Origin: Halocatena halophila
Lineage (GTDB): Archaea > Halobacteriota > Halobacteria > Halobacteriales > Haloarculaceae
Assembly (NCBI GenBank): GCA_027563145.1
Contig: CP071306.1
Coordinates: forward strand, 930,001 to 994,000
Length of the DNA stretch: 64,000 nucleotides
Direction: 5' to 3'
The notes beneath the pieces are model-generated. The model was given only the letters and a program-made list of their open reading frames with translations, did no database searches and was not told the DNA's origin. Shown piece by piece: positions 54,422 through 63,727 of the stretch (position 1 is the stretch's first letter; each line of letters starts with the position of its first letter). The position numbers were made by a program, and so were the translations under genes.

Positions 54422-55102
54422 CTACCAGGGGTCGTTTGCGGCCAGATCCACGTCGTGATCGAGTTTGGACGACGGACAGAGATCCTCAAGAACACAGTCT
54501 TCACAGGAGGGATTCCGTGCCGTACAGACCGCTCTGCCGTGATCGATCAACAGATGTGTGTACTGCTGCCAGTGCGATTCGGGGACGAGTTCCATCAGAT
54601 CCTCTTCAATGCGCTCTGGACGCTCGTTTTCGGTGAGCCCTAGCCGTCGTGAGATGCGCTGGACGTGCGTATCGACGACGATCCCCTCAACGATGTCGTG
54701 GCCGTGTTGTAACACCACGTTCGCCGTTTTGCGTCCAACGCCGCTGAGATCCGTGAGCTCACTCATCGTATCGGGTACCGCACCGTCGTGTTCCTCGACG
54801 ATCGTGGTCGTCGCAGAGATGATGTACCCAGATTTGTTGTTGTGAAACGTAATCCCGTAGATGTCATCAGCGAGTTCGTCCTGGTCGGCGTTCGCGAACG
54901 CCTCAGCGGAGGAGTATTTCTCGAACAGCGTCTCAGTGACGGCGTTGACGCGTTCGTCGGTACACTGTGCCGAGAGCATCACCGCAATGAGTAGCTCGAG
55001 TCGATTCGAGTAGGTGAGCGAGATCGTCGACTCCGGATAGGCCTCGAGCAGCCGATCGACGACGCGCGTCGCCTGCTCCTGGTCGGCCAACTTCGTTCCC
55101 AT
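54422..55102 (-). CDS. nth: Endonuclease III (base-excision DNA glycosylase/AP lyase)
   Basis: The start is ATG 55102 (MGTKLADQEQATRV); an upstream TTG is less likely. The 226-residue protein has the helix-hairpin-helix LSGVGRKTANVVLQHG with the catalytic Lys, VVDTHVQRISRRLG with the catalytic Asp, and an Fe-S motif (CTARNPSCEDCVLEDLC: C-x6-C-x2-C-x5-C). It removes oxidised pyrimidines. Motifs and length are normal. Confidence 0.95.
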   Translation of the reverse strand: MGTKLADQEQATRVVDRLLEAYPESTISLTYSNRLELLIAVMLSAQCTDERVNAVTETLFEKYSSAEAFANADQDELADDIYGITFHNNKSGYIISATTTIVEEHDGAVPDTMSELTDLSGVGRKTANVVLQHGHDIVEGIVVDTHVQRISRRLGLTENERPERIEEDLMELVPESHWQQYTHLLIDHGRAVCTARNPSCEDCVLEDLCPSSKLDHDVDLAANDPW

Positions 55103-55263
55103 GTGCAAACTCTGCGTGGTTCGAACTTGTGCGTGACGGTGTGGAGATTCCGTTTTTGGAACGGCAAACGGATTTGGGAACCCTTTTGTTCGACGGTTGG
55201 CTCGTTTCGTATACGAACCAGGGGCTCGTTACTTGCGACGGGCCTATGAGGATGTTCCGATCG

Positions 55264-56049
55264 ATGATTCAAAGTACCGTCTTTCAACTCGATGACTATG
55301 GACCGTGGACAGTCACGCCGACACCGCGTGCGGAAATGGACCTCCAGACGCTCCAATCACGGCTCTACGCCGACGTTGCCTCGTTCGTCGGTGAGCGCGG
55401 TGGCTACGTCTTTTACACGCGTGGTGACAACTGCATTGCGATCACCAACGGGATCGATCGTGAGACACACCGAACGCTCCAGCGATCGATCGCAAACCGC
55501 TATCCGATCACCTGTAGCATGGGAATTGCCGACGGCGAAACCCCGGCAGCTGCGGTGGCTGACGCGACTGCAGCACTCAACGCAGAAGGGAGCGCCCAGG
55601 GCGGAACGCGAACGGAGCGACTCGCCGGTTCAACACTTGAAACATCAGCCACGCTGTCGATCGCACATTTCGACATCGTTGATGCAACGGGACGACTCAC
55701 CGATCAAGCGGACGCCTACGCCGTGCATATGGCGGTCCAGGAGTGGGCAACGACGCTTTCACGGACGCTGTATCAGGACCACGACGCGCTCGGATTTTTC
55801 GTCGGTGGCGACAATCTGATCGCCGTCTGTCCAACGCTGTCGGAGGCGACGTACGCCGAACTCATCGATCGTGTCGAAACCGAGACCCACACCGCGTTTC
55901 GTGTCGGCGTGGCAGCCGGAACGACCCCACACGAGGCCGGTATCGAAGCAAAACACCAGCTCGAACTGGCGCGCGAACGCGAAGAGACCGTTGTGATGGC
56001 CCCCAACGCGCTCAGGCCCTCACAGTCCGAGTTCGCGCCCGAGCACTAG
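55264..56049 (+). CDS. GTP cyclohydrolase III (GTP cyclohydrolase IIa)
   Basis: ATG 55264 (MIQSTVFQLDDYGPWTVTPT) matches the family start; the longer frame is not used. The 261-residue protein repeats a GGDEF-like core: RGDNCIAITNGID in the first half and VGGDNLIAVCPTL in the second, with GIADGETPAAAVADA and GVAAGTTPHEAG as paired loops. It opens GTP to a formylamino pyrimidine for archaeal flavin/deazaflavin synthesis. Its end overlaps the ACAD gene by 30 bases. Confidence 0.93.
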   Translation: MIQSTVFQLDDYGPWTVTPTPRAEMDLQTLQSRLYADVASFVGERGGYVFYTRGDNCIAITNGIDRETHRTLQRSIANRYPITCSMGIADGETPAAAVADATAALNAEGSAQGGTRTERLAGSTLETSATLSIAHFDIVDATGRLTDQADAYAVHMAVQEWATTLSRTLYQDHDALGFFVGGDNLIAVCPTLSEATYAELIDRVETETHTAFRVGVAAGTTPHEAGIEAKHQLELAREREETVVMAPNALRPSQSEFAPEH

Positions 56050-57162
56050 CCGCTGGATTTCGCTCGTTCCTTCGCCGATCTCCATGAGCTTTGCGTCGCG
56101 ATAGAATCGCTGTGGTGCAAAGTCGGTGGTGTAGCCGTAGCCACCGAGCACCTGCACGGCGTCCTCGGCAACCTCTCGACTCGTTTCGCTGGCATCGAGC
56201 TTTGCCATCGATGAGATACGGGTGACGTCCTGGCCGTCGTCGTACATCGTCGCGGCCTTGTGCGTGAGCAGTCGCGATCGCTCGATTTTCCGGTCCATCT
56301 CGACGATCATATCCCGAACGGCGTCGAACTTCGAGATCGACTGGCCGAACTGCTCGCGTTCGGTGGCGTACTCACGTGCGGCCTCGAACGCACCCTGTGC
56401 CAGCCCAGTCGAGAGCGCAGCGATCGAAACGCGTCCACCCTGAAGGGTTTTTTTCGTCTGTTTCCAGCCTTCACCCTCCGAGCCAAGGAGGCGATCCTCT
56501 GGGATCCAGCAGTCATCGAAGGTGATCTCACAGGTGGGTGAGGCGTTCAGTCCCATCTTCTCCCACTCCGTCGAGACCGAAAAGCCATCGTCGTTTTCGG
56601 GATCAACGATGAACGTCGAGATGCCATCATAACCCGCACCCGGATCCGTAACGGCCTTGAGTAGAATCGAGCCCGCGACGCTTGCGTTCGTGATGAACTG
56701 TTTCGTGCCGTTGAGGACGTAGCCATCGTCGTCGCGCTCGGCAATCGTGTCCATGTCGCTTGCATCACTGCCACTCGATGGCTCCGTGAGCGCCCACGAG
56801 CCCAGATACTCGCCTTCGGCGAGCGGCGTCAGCCATCGCTCTTTTTGCGCATCTGTGCCGAACAGTTCGATCGGCTTTGAGGCCAGGCTTACGTGTGCCG
56901 CAAACGAGAGCCCGATCGATCCGGACACCCGACCGAGCTCTTCGGTAACGAGCGCGTACAGCAACTGATCGCCGCCGAGGCCGCCGTAGTCTTCGGAAAT
57001 CGGCACGCCGAGCATATCAAGGTCGGCGAGCGCATCGAAGATTTCCGCCGGAAAGCGGTGTTCTTCTTCGATCTCCTGGGCGATCGGAGCGATCTCCTCA
57101 TCACAGAACTCGCGAACCATCTCCCGGGTCATCCGGTGTTCGGACGGTAGCTCGAACTCCAT
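56020..57162 (-). CDS. Acyl-CoA dehydrogenase
   Basis: ATG 57162 (MEFELPSEHRMTREMVREF) gives 380 residues. The fold is clear from GLSFAAHVSLASKPIELFGT, SWALTEPSSGSDASDMDT (FAD site), TSRISSMAKLDASE and LGGYGYTTDFAPQRFYRDAK near the C-terminus, which holds the usual catalytic region for short/medium-chain enzymes (a Glu should be confirmed). FAD-dependent fatty acyl or branched-chain acyl oxidation is the likely role. Confidence 0.92.
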   Translation of the reverse strand: MEFELPSEHRMTREMVREFCDEEIAPIAQEIEEEHRFPAEIFDALADLDMLGVPISEDYGGLGGDQLLYALVTEELGRVSGSIGLSFAAHVSLASKPIELFGTDAQKERWLTPLAEGEYLGSWALTEPSSGSDASDMDTIAERDDDGYVLNGTKQFITNASVAGSILLKAVTDPGAGYDGISTFIVDPENDDGFSVSTEWEKMGLNASPTCEITFDDCWIPEDRLLGSEGEGWKQTKKTLQGGRVSIAALSTGLAQGAFEAAREYATEREQFGQSISKFDAVRDMIVEMDRKIERSRLLTHKAATMYDDGQDVTRISSMAKLDASETSREVAEDAVQVLGGYGYTTDFAPQRFYRDAKLMEIGEGTSEIQRLVLGRELGL

Positions 57163-57279
57163 ATCCACCCAGAGTAATGGCATCTATAAAAATTGCCGCA
57201 ACATTCAATCGAGCGCCTGCGACCGAATGTTCGGCACCGACGCCGAAACGTATTACCGAGAAACTACAAACTGTATGTA

Positions 57280-58848
57280 ATGACGCGGAACGTACAACGG
57301 CTCGTTGACGGGGCCCTCCACTCTTCCGTGACTGCGGATCGGCTGACAACACGAAAGTTTGGGATGATGATGGGAAAGCTCTACTCGAAGTCACTCGTCG
57401 AATATCTGGAGCCACAGGAACAACCACAGTTCATCATCGATCTGAACGGGGAGTATCTGGAATTTTCGGGGCTGTCAGCTCCCGATCCTCCAAACGCCTC
57501 AGTTGCTGGAACGACGAAGGGGCTGTTCACTGACGAGCGTCTCGTTGTCGTCGCAGGAAACGCCGACGGTGATCAGGTGCTTTCGATCCCGCTTGAAGAC
57601 ATTACCGGGATCGATATTGACTCGGGGTTCGTCACAGATGGGCTCACACTCGAAACCGAGCGAGGGACGCTCGAGATGCGCTGTGTCCATCCCACAGAAG
57701 CCAGCGATCTGTCCGAACTCTCCGAATTCCTCATCAAGTGTGGCGGCTGTTCCGAATCCGATCAGAACGAGACAGACGCGTTCGAACGAATCGGACAGTT
57801 CGTCAGTGAAGCCAGAGATGATCTCGTTGATAGAGATCGGCTGACCTCACTCAAGCGCGATCCGTTCACCCGATTGTTACACACAAAGCCGCTCGCCTCG
57901 TATCTTGAGCCATCTGAACAGCCACAGTTCATCCTCGACACCACTGGTGAACAGCTGCTAACGTTCGATGGCCCGGATGCACCGACAGCGCCAGTGCCCA
58001 GCGACGATGCCACGGGCCTCCACTGTCTGACGGACCAGCGGTGGCTAGCCGTGACGCCGGATCCAGACGGTGACGTTCCCACGACAATCCCACTCGAAAC
58101 GGTCACTGGTGTTGCTACCGACAGCGATGAACGGACAGTAACGGTTTCAACAAACGACTACCACGCCCAGTTTCACTGCAACAAAAACACCGAAATCGCA
58201 GAGATCGAAGCGATCAAGGAGTATCTCCGAGCGAACACGAGCGCCGACGGAGACGGCCTCAAGCATGTCGGTCGGCCCATCGATTTCCACCTTGACGCGA
58301 CACCACAGGGCGAGTGGGTCACAGAGCAACGAATTCATCACCTCGAAGATGCGCTGGATCCAGAAGAGCCGGTTCATTACTTGTTTTATGGGCCATCGCT
58401 GCGCCTTGAGGGTGCCGGACCGGACGACAAAGGGTGGAACAGCGACGTGTATACGGCCCTCACAGACACCAGGATCGTTGCCCAGATCAAACAAAAGCGA
58501 GGGGATGATCTCCGCGAAATACCGTATTCAGCGCTTTTATCCTGTGATCTCGACACCACCAGCGATTGGATGGAGCTATTCTGTAACACGGCCGCAGCTA
58601 CCTACACATTCAGACTACACGAACCTGACGAGACCGAGATAAAAGCTGCACTCTCATTTATTCGTTCACAGCGAAACCCACACACCGCACCCGCGGATGC
58701 AAAAACCAGCGAGCGCGACGCTGACCCACAGTCAACCACCCTCGATCCGACAGAACAGCTCAAAAATCTTTCAGAACTCTACGACGCGGGGATCCTCTCC
58801 GAAGCCGAGTTTGAGGCCAAAAAACAGGAGCTACTCGAGAAAATATAG
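57280..58848 (+). CDS. Triple PH-like domain protein with C-terminal SHOCT
   Basis: ATG 57280 (MTRNVQRLVDGALHSSVTAD) gives 522 residues. Three similar units each begin with a leader such as LEPQEQPQFI, LEPSEQPQFI or LDPEEPVHYLF, followed by a barrel-like strand set with FTDERLVVV, LTDQRWLAVT and LTDTRIVAQI. These are bacterial-type PH (YokE-like) domains. The C-terminus is a SHOCT helix pair (LKNLSELYDAGILSEAEFEA then KKQELLEKI). A kinase-like gene follows 103 bases later. The ligand and partners are unknown. Confidence 0.75.
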   Translation: MTRNVQRLVDGALHSSVTADRLTTRKFGMMMGKLYSKSLVEYLEPQEQPQFIIDLNGEYLEFSGLSAPDPPNASVAGTTKGLFTDERLVVVAGNADGDQVLSIPLEDITGIDIDSGFVTDGLTLETERGTLEMRCVHPTEASDLSELSEFLIKCGGCSESDQNETDAFERIGQFVSEARDDLVDRDRLTSLKRDPFTRLLHTKPLASYLEPSEQPQFILDTTGEQLLTFDGPDAPTAPVPSDDATGLHCLTDQRWLAVTPDPDGDVPTTIPLETVTGVATDSDERTVTVSTNDYHAQFHCNKNTEIAEIEAIKEYLRANTSADGDGLKHVGRPIDFHLDATPQGEWVTEQRIHHLEDALDPEEPVHYLFYGPSLRLEGAGPDDKGWNSDVYTALTDTRIVAQIKQKRGDDLREIPYSALLSCDLDTTSDWMELFCNTAAATYTFRLHEPDETEIKAALSFIRSQRNPHTAPADAKTSERDADPQSTTLDPTEQLKNLSELYDAGILSEAEFEAKKQELLEKI

Positions 58849-58951
58849 GAACCAGGAGAGAACTGACTCTGGCCATCTCTCCGCACGGGGAACTATCACT
58901 CACCCATAATTAGGTAACGTTCATACGCGCTGGTCGCAATCGTTCAGATGC

Positions 58952-59749
58952 ATGGCGATACGACGGCTCATCAGGGGGTCGATCGAATGGGACCGTCTGG
59001 AGGGGGTCATGGTTGCGGTGGCCAATCGATACGATGAGCCAGAGATCCGGGTGGAGTTTTTAGAAACTGACAACTGGTTATCGACGCCGTGTGCGGTTAA
59101 CGATCAGTGGTTCGTGAAGGTGATCTCCGATCAGCACGCGCTGGTCCACACGCTCATCACGACCGGGCGAAATCTGGGTGCGCTATCGAGCGGACGGATG
59201 GGCTTTTTCGAGCACGTCAGGACGCCGATGGAGATGGCCACCCAGGAGTTTGAGGCAACCCAGCGTATGCGCGAAGTCGGAATCAATGTTCCAGAGCCGA
59301 TTGAAGTGTTCGAATACGACGGGCTGGGCGTACTCGTCGTGGAGTTTCTCAACGATTTCCAAACGCTATCGGATCTCTCATCTGACGGCGTCGAACGGTA
59401 TGCGCCGTCGCTGTTCGAGTCACTCAGTTCAGTCCACGACGTTGGGCTGGCACACGGCGACCTCCGGGCGTCGAACGTGTTGATCGCCGATGGAAATCTC
59501 TATCTCATCGATGCGACGAAGGTCCGTGCCGAAGCCACCGAATCCGCGCGAGCGTACGATCTGGCGTGTGCGCTCGCTGCACTCGAACCACAGCTCGGTG
59601 CCAACACCGCCGTGAGCAATGCCCGTGCACAGTATTCCCTGGACGATCTGCTCGCAGCACGCGAGTTTCTGGACTTCGTCAATCTCCGGCCGGATCACGA
59701 TTTCGACGCCGAGGGAACCAAAGGCGAGATCGAAAAACAAGCGACGTGA
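58952..59749 (+). CDS. RIO/Bud32-type protein kinase-like protein
   Basis: The 265-residue protein has a kinase-like core. QWFVKVISDQ holds the ATP Lys; the catalytic loop is GLAHGDLRASNVLI with Asp and Asn; the metal Asp is in LYLIDATKVRA. A hinge-like segment is LVVEFLNDFQTL. Glycine-loop residues are poorly conserved in the N-terminal part. It resembles archaeal RIO/Bud32/AarF relatives rather than Ser/Thr kinases. Its substrate is unknown; ATPase rather than kinase activity is possible. Confidence 0.72.
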   Translation: MAIRRLIRGSIEWDRLEGVMVAVANRYDEPEIRVEFLETDNWLSTPCAVNDQWFVKVISDQHALVHTLITTGRNLGALSSGRMGFFEHVRTPMEMATQEFEATQRMREVGINVPEPIEVFEYDGLGVLVVEFLNDFQTLSDLSSDGVERYAPSLFESLSSVHDVGLAHGDLRASNVLIADGNLYLIDATKVRAEATESARAYDLACALAALEPQLGANTAVSNARAQYSLDDLLAAREFLDFVNLRPDHDFDAEGTKGEIEKQAT

Positions 59750-59809
59750 CCGTACGGACGTCCCCCATCCGACCGTGCCCCTGAAGACCGTTCATCACTG
59801 ATAGTACAT

Positions 59810-60553
59810 ATGGACCGGGCGGCGATGCGAGACGAAATGGTGGCAAGCCTCGAGCACGAAGCGAAAGGATATCTCGAGTCTGCGGCCATCAGCGTGGCGA
59901 TGCGGACCGTCCCCCGAGAACTGTTCGTGCCGAGCGACCGGGACGAACAGGCCTACACCGATCAGTCGTTTGAGCAAGCAGGCAGTCGGATTCTTTCACC
60001 GTCGCGCGTTGGGCAGCTTCTTGAGGCGCTCTCACCCACACCTGGTGAGTCCGTACTGATCGTCGGCAGCGGCGTTGGCTACACTGTGGCCATCGTAGCT
60101 GAAATCGTGGGTGCCGAAAACGTCCAGGCAATCGACATCGATCGACAGCTCGTGACGATCGCCCGCCGAAATCTCGATCGAGCTGGCTACGGTGACGTAC
60201 TCGTCGATCGAGCCGACGGAACAGACGGCTATGCACCCTACGCTCCGTACGATCGCATCCTGGTGGAAGCGGCCGCCGTTCGGCCACCTGCCACGTTGCT
60301 CGCACAACTGAACGACGATGGGATACTCGTCCTTCCAACGGGAACGCAGTCACAGATTCTCGCCCGATACGACCGTGATGGCGAGCGCGTGGGTGAATTC
60401 GGTCGGGTGTCGTTCAATCCGCTGTTACTCGAAGGCGAACAACACGGAACGATCGAGCGAAACCGAACGCACCGAGAGGACCAGGAGTTCGCAGCCCGCG
60501 AGCTCACCCGGCAATCGGGCTGGGAGCACAACTGGATCGACTGGACACAATGA
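59810..60553 (+). CDS. Protein-L-isoaspartate O-methyltransferase family paralog
   Basis: The 247-residue protein shows the PCMT layout: MRTVPRELFVPSDRDEQAY, then SILSPSRV-like GSRILSPSRVGQLLEAL, a SAM motif VLIVGSGVGYTVAIVAE and NVQAIDIDRQLVTIARRNL. The SAM loop reads VGSGVGY rather than the commoner GAGSGY, which suggests the second haloarchaeal Pcm paralog. The C-terminus has an extra 40 residues. Repair of isoaspartate is probable but not certain for this branch. Confidence 0.82.
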   Translation: MDRAAMRDEMVASLEHEAKGYLESAAISVAMRTVPRELFVPSDRDEQAYTDQSFEQAGSRILSPSRVGQLLEALSPTPGESVLIVGSGVGYTVAIVAEIVGAENVQAIDIDRQLVTIARRNLDRAGYGDVLVDRADGTDGYAPYAPYDRILVEAAAVRPPATLLAQLNDDGILVLPTGTQSQILARYDRDGERVGEFGRVSFNPLLLEGEQHGTIERNRTHREDQEFAARELTRQSGWEHNWIDWTQ

Positions 60554-60609
60554 TTGCCATCGAACGTTGGGACGAAAGAGAGAGTTGTGACTCTCGGTTG
60601 TGAAAATTG

Positions 60610-60925
60610 TATGAATACGGACAACGGGGTTGCCCGACGTTCCGAAACGGGGAATGCTGCGTACTTCCTCCACCCCGCGACCCGTCGAGCGACAGATGTT
60701 CGCGGATCCGCTGCTCGCTTCCGCGCCTGACGGGGTGTCCACGATTAACCACACTACGCTGCCCCTGCAGGCAGGCAGTAGTGGACCGCTGCCCCCGACG
60801 GACGAGGCTTCTACGTTAGCTTGCAGGGCCCGCTCCGGTTGGACCGGACGCACCCGGATTCGGCCCCCACTGAAGACTATCTCGTGGGTTCCGAGCAGGG
60901 CCTAACTGCCCGACCTAGTCCATTC
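60610..60925 (-). ncRNA. ffs: 7S RNA of the signal recognition particle
   Basis: On the minus strand, 60731-60704 reads GTCAGGCGCGGAAGCGAGCAG, the helix 8 domain IV core: a GGAA tetraloop with GTCAGG on one side and AGCAG on the other, as bound by SRP54. The 5' part has a GGGCAG...CTGC stem and a CCCAC/GTGGG stem, as expected for the Alu-like domain. Terminal GAATGGAC (60925-60918) can pair with GTCC...ATTC (60622-60613). The total of about 316 bases is usual. It works with SRP19 and SRP54 in membrane targeting. Ends are good to a few bases. Confidence 0.9.
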
Positions 60926-60944
60926 TGAGTGTAATCGTGACCAG

Positions 60945-60952
60945 CATAAACC
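60945..60952 (-). promoter_or_regulatory. Candidate TATA box for the 7S RNA gene
   Basis: GGTTTATG at 60952-60945 on the minus strand lies about 24-26 bases before the predicted 7S RNA 5' end at 60925, the usual archaeal distance. Confidence 0.5.
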
Positions 60953-61057
60953 CCTTTCGGTACCGCGATTTAGAACACAGGTGACGACAGAATGAGTTCT
61001 GAGAAAGGTGACAGAAGAGGCCAGAAAACACATTATCACCCCACCAATTTTTCCCGT

Positions 61058-62419
61058 ATGAGGGATTTCTCACGGCGGCAATGGTTGCTCTCGATGGGCG
61101 GAACTGTCTCGTTGCTGGCAGGCTGTCTGACAGGTGATGACGGGTCGGCAGCCCAACCACCAAAGGACAGCACATCCACTCCACCGAATTCGAAGACACC
61201 GACACAGGAAAACACACCGACAGAGCCGTCGTCACAGACGGCCACCGATTCGCCTGAGAAAACAGAGACAGAACCGGTCGAATCAGCCGTTGCTGGCTGG
61301 CCACAGTTCGGCGGAACGAGTGGAAACACCTTCGCTGTGACTGGCCGATCACTTCCCACAACGGATTTCACCGAACAGTGGCGAAAAACCTTCACGAAAG
61401 AGAAACGGACCGGGGACATTGCCACCGAAATCGTTGCAGATGGGGAGTATTTCTACGAGATCACAACGCAGTCCGACGAAGAAGACGTGCTCCGCGCCAG
61501 ATCACAGATTGATGGCACAATCGAATGGGAGCAATCTGTCAATAACTACGTCTATTCAAGCCTGGCAGTCAGTGACGGATCAGTATACGTCTGTGGAGAA
61601 ACGTTCAGATCGATCACCGCAACAAGCGGAGCGGTGGAATGGGAAATACAGGGACGGGCAGAACAAACCGTAGTGAACGGTGGACGGTTATTCGTTCACC
61701 GCGGAAACGAGCAGACCCAGTTCGCCGTTCTCGACGCGTCTGATGGGTCGGTCATATGGGAAAAAGCGGTTGTTTCGGAAGATTTCCGTGGGATTCACAC
61801 ACCACACGCAGTGGCCGGTGGGCGAGTGTATGTGCCAGTCGATCTATTACATGGGAACTCTGCACAGCCCCGAATCAAAGCGTATGGCGCTGACAGCGGA
61901 GAGATGGAATGGAACACGCCGATCGAGGGGACGTATCCCAGAATGGTTGCGACCGCAGAGGTTGTATTTGCCGTTACAGAAAAACAGCTCTATGCGCTCG
62001 ATTCCTCTTCTGGTGAGATGTTATGGAAAAAGCGCGGTGAGTCCGCGAGCATGGCACACGTAGATACGACCTCACTCCCTGCCGTCCATGATTCTGTAGC
62101 CTACGCCACGATTGGCGAGACCCTGTATGCACTCGACGTGAAAACTGGCACCAGCAACTGGAACAATCCAGACAGTACGCGACCGCTTCACTACGTGGAT
62201 GGATATCTCTATGGCCGCTCGACGAACGGCGTGAAGGTGTACGACGCTGCAACTGGATCGCTCGAAACGGAGTTCGCCGTGACTGATAGGGGATATCTGA
62301 AAGGAGATCTCATCCCGCTCAATGAAGAAGTGCTTGTGAAAGCAACCCGTACAAAGCGAACGGATTCCGGAGAGAACCTCGACGAGATATCGCTCATCTC
62401 ACTTGGTGGCGAGCGCTAA
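61058..62419 (+). CDS. PQQ-like beta-propeller lipoprotein, Tat-exported
   Basis: ATG 61058 (MRDFSRRQWLLSMGGTVSLL) gives 453 residues with a twin-arginine signal and lipobox (LLAGC). A long Thr/Pro/Ser linker follows. The body has repeated blade motifs such as ARSQIDGTIEWEQS, VLDASDGSVIWEK, YGADSGEMEWNTP, LDSSSGEMLWKK and LDVKTGTSNWNN, the W-containing PQQ/BamB type repeats, about seven blades. No PQQ ligands can be assigned. It is probably an anchored scaffold or enzyme outside the cell. Confidence 0.85.
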   Translation: MRDFSRRQWLLSMGGTVSLLAGCLTGDDGSAAQPPKDSTSTPPNSKTPTQENTPTEPSSQTATDSPEKTETEPVESAVAGWPQFGGTSGNTFAVTGRSLPTTDFTEQWRKTFTKEKRTGDIATEIVADGEYFYEITTQSDEEDVLRARSQIDGTIEWEQSVNNYVYSSLAVSDGSVYVCGETFRSITATSGAVEWEIQGRAEQTVVNGGRLFVHRGNEQTQFAVLDASDGSVIWEKAVVSEDFRGIHTPHAVAGGRVYVPVDLLHGNSAQPRIKAYGADSGEMEWNTPIEGTYPRMVATAEVVFAVTEKQLYALDSSSGEMLWKKRGESASMAHVDTTSLPAVHDSVAYATIGETLYALDVKTGTSNWNNPDSTRPLHYVDGYLYGRSTNGVKVYDAATGSLETEFAVTDRGYLKGDLIPLNEEVLVKATRTKRTDSGENLDEISLISLGGER

Positions 62420-62619
62420 TCCCAGACTGGACCACGCTCACTTTCGGCGTCGAGGAGTTCATCGTCGCTTCGGGATCGCGGCCCAGTTCCGTTGCGATCT
62501 GCCGGCCAACCTGTGGACTGGTCGTGATTACCAATTTTCAATTTATTCGTTTCTGTCAATACCGTACGAATAACGGCAGTAGCTGTGTATGAGAGACTGG
62601 ATCCCTTACTAGATGTCCA
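62420..62619 (-). other. Gap with an open frame continuing past the second trmB stop
   Basis: The minus-strand frame of the trmB-like gene stays open for 67 codons past its TGA (62622-62620), ending at TAG 62418-62416. It has no ATG or GTG start. Its last part reads RSRSDDELLDAESERGPVWD, which looks like coding sequence. It could be a lost C-terminal tail, read-through, or chance. No other feature was seen in these 200 bases. Confidence 0.35.
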
Positions 62620-63669
62620 TCACTCCGCGGACAGTTCCACAGTCGTGGCTTCAATATCCTCAATAAATGCCCCCTCACCACCGACACTGTAGGTATCATC
62701 AGCAGTTTCGATGAATAATGTATTTTCGACGGGGAACGAGCTCGTTTGTGGCTCAATCAGCGACTGACGTACGTCGACAATATCTCCCTCAATTTCGGTC
62801 GGTGCGTTATTGTCTAGGCGATCACTCCCGGTTATCCGTGCTCGAATCGGTCGATCGGCGCGAAGATGAAGTGCTGCCTGCAACACTGTGTGACGGAAGT
62901 TCCGATAGGTTTTCGGAAGCACTGTGGGCTCTGTGACATACCGCTCGGTCGCCATCGGAAAGTAGTTTCCAAGATATGAACCGACGATAACCGGCCCAAG
63001 CTGTTCTTGTTCGAAGACGATAGCGCGATTTGAGCTATTAGACCGGGAAAGCATTTCATCCGGAACCACCAGACCAGTCGTCTGGTCGATCGTAAGCATC
63101 GTTGGCATTGGTTGGGCCCATGCTCGACCAACCGAGGCAACTCCTTCAAAATCTACCTCCATATCCTCGCTAACACGTGTCACGAGCAAGAGAACAAGAA
63201 CGTCTCGCTCGAGAGCCCCACGAAGATCGTCCTTTACTTCATCCAAGATATCATGTGGAACAGAAAGCGTAATCTCCGTCTTTGCCTGGCCAAGCAAAGT
63301 CCCAATGCGCTTGAGGACCGTTACCCGGGACTTTACGACTTCGAACTGGTCAGTTTGTGGAGACGACTCTGAGAAGTGTGATTCGAGTGCTGGTTGCATC
63401 TGTTCGAGATTGTCAGCCAAAACGTTGACCACATGTTCGGGCGGATGAGCCCTGATAGTGGTCGGAACAACGTGGTCATTCACTTCCACAAATCCTCTGT
63501 CAGACAGCCGATCAGCGATGCTGTAGACATATCGCTTCGAGACACCTGATTCGTCTGCAATGGTGCTGGCTTTTGCCTCACCGAGCTGCAAGATAGCGAG
63601 ATACGTGTCCACTTCCTTGGCTGAAAATCCCAGCCGTTCCAGCAACTCCTCAAGCGATGTATCGTCCAT
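62620..63669 (-). CDS. Second TrmB-family transcriptional regulator
   Basis: ATG 63669 (MDDTSLEELLERLGFSAKEV) gives 349 residues, the same length as the first TrmB here. The winged helix is VDTYLAILQLGEAKASTIAD then VSKRYVYSIADRLSDRGFV. The middle has EITLSVPHDILDEVKDD, and the effector half has YRNFRHTVLQAALHLRAD. It lies 58 bases after the end of a GH13 amylase gene on the same strand, so it probably responds to maltodextrins or related sugars. Confidence 0.88.
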   Translation of the reverse strand: MDDTSLEELLERLGFSAKEVDTYLAILQLGEAKASTIADESGVSKRYVYSIADRLSDRGFVEVNDHVVPTTIRAHPPEHVVNVLADNLEQMQPALESHFSESSPQTDQFEVVKSRVTVLKRIGTLLGQAKTEITLSVPHDILDEVKDDLRGALERDVLVLLLVTRVSEDMEVDFEGVASVGRAWAQPMPTMLTIDQTTGLVVPDEMLSRSNSSNRAIVFEQEQLGPVIVGSYLGNYFPMATERYVTEPTVLPKTYRNFRHTVLQAALHLRADRPIRARITGSDRLDNNAPTEIEGDIVDVRQSLIEPQTSSFPVENTLFIETADDTYSVGGEGAFIEDIEATTVELSAE

Positions 63670-63727
63670 GCACACACTGCATTCGGGCAGCACTTACATC
63701 ACTCGGTGAAACCATTCTATCTCCACA

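Noticed and set aside
60607..60905. Plus-strand open frames over the 7S RNA
   Set aside because: They cover the conserved RNA core on the other strand and have no protein features.
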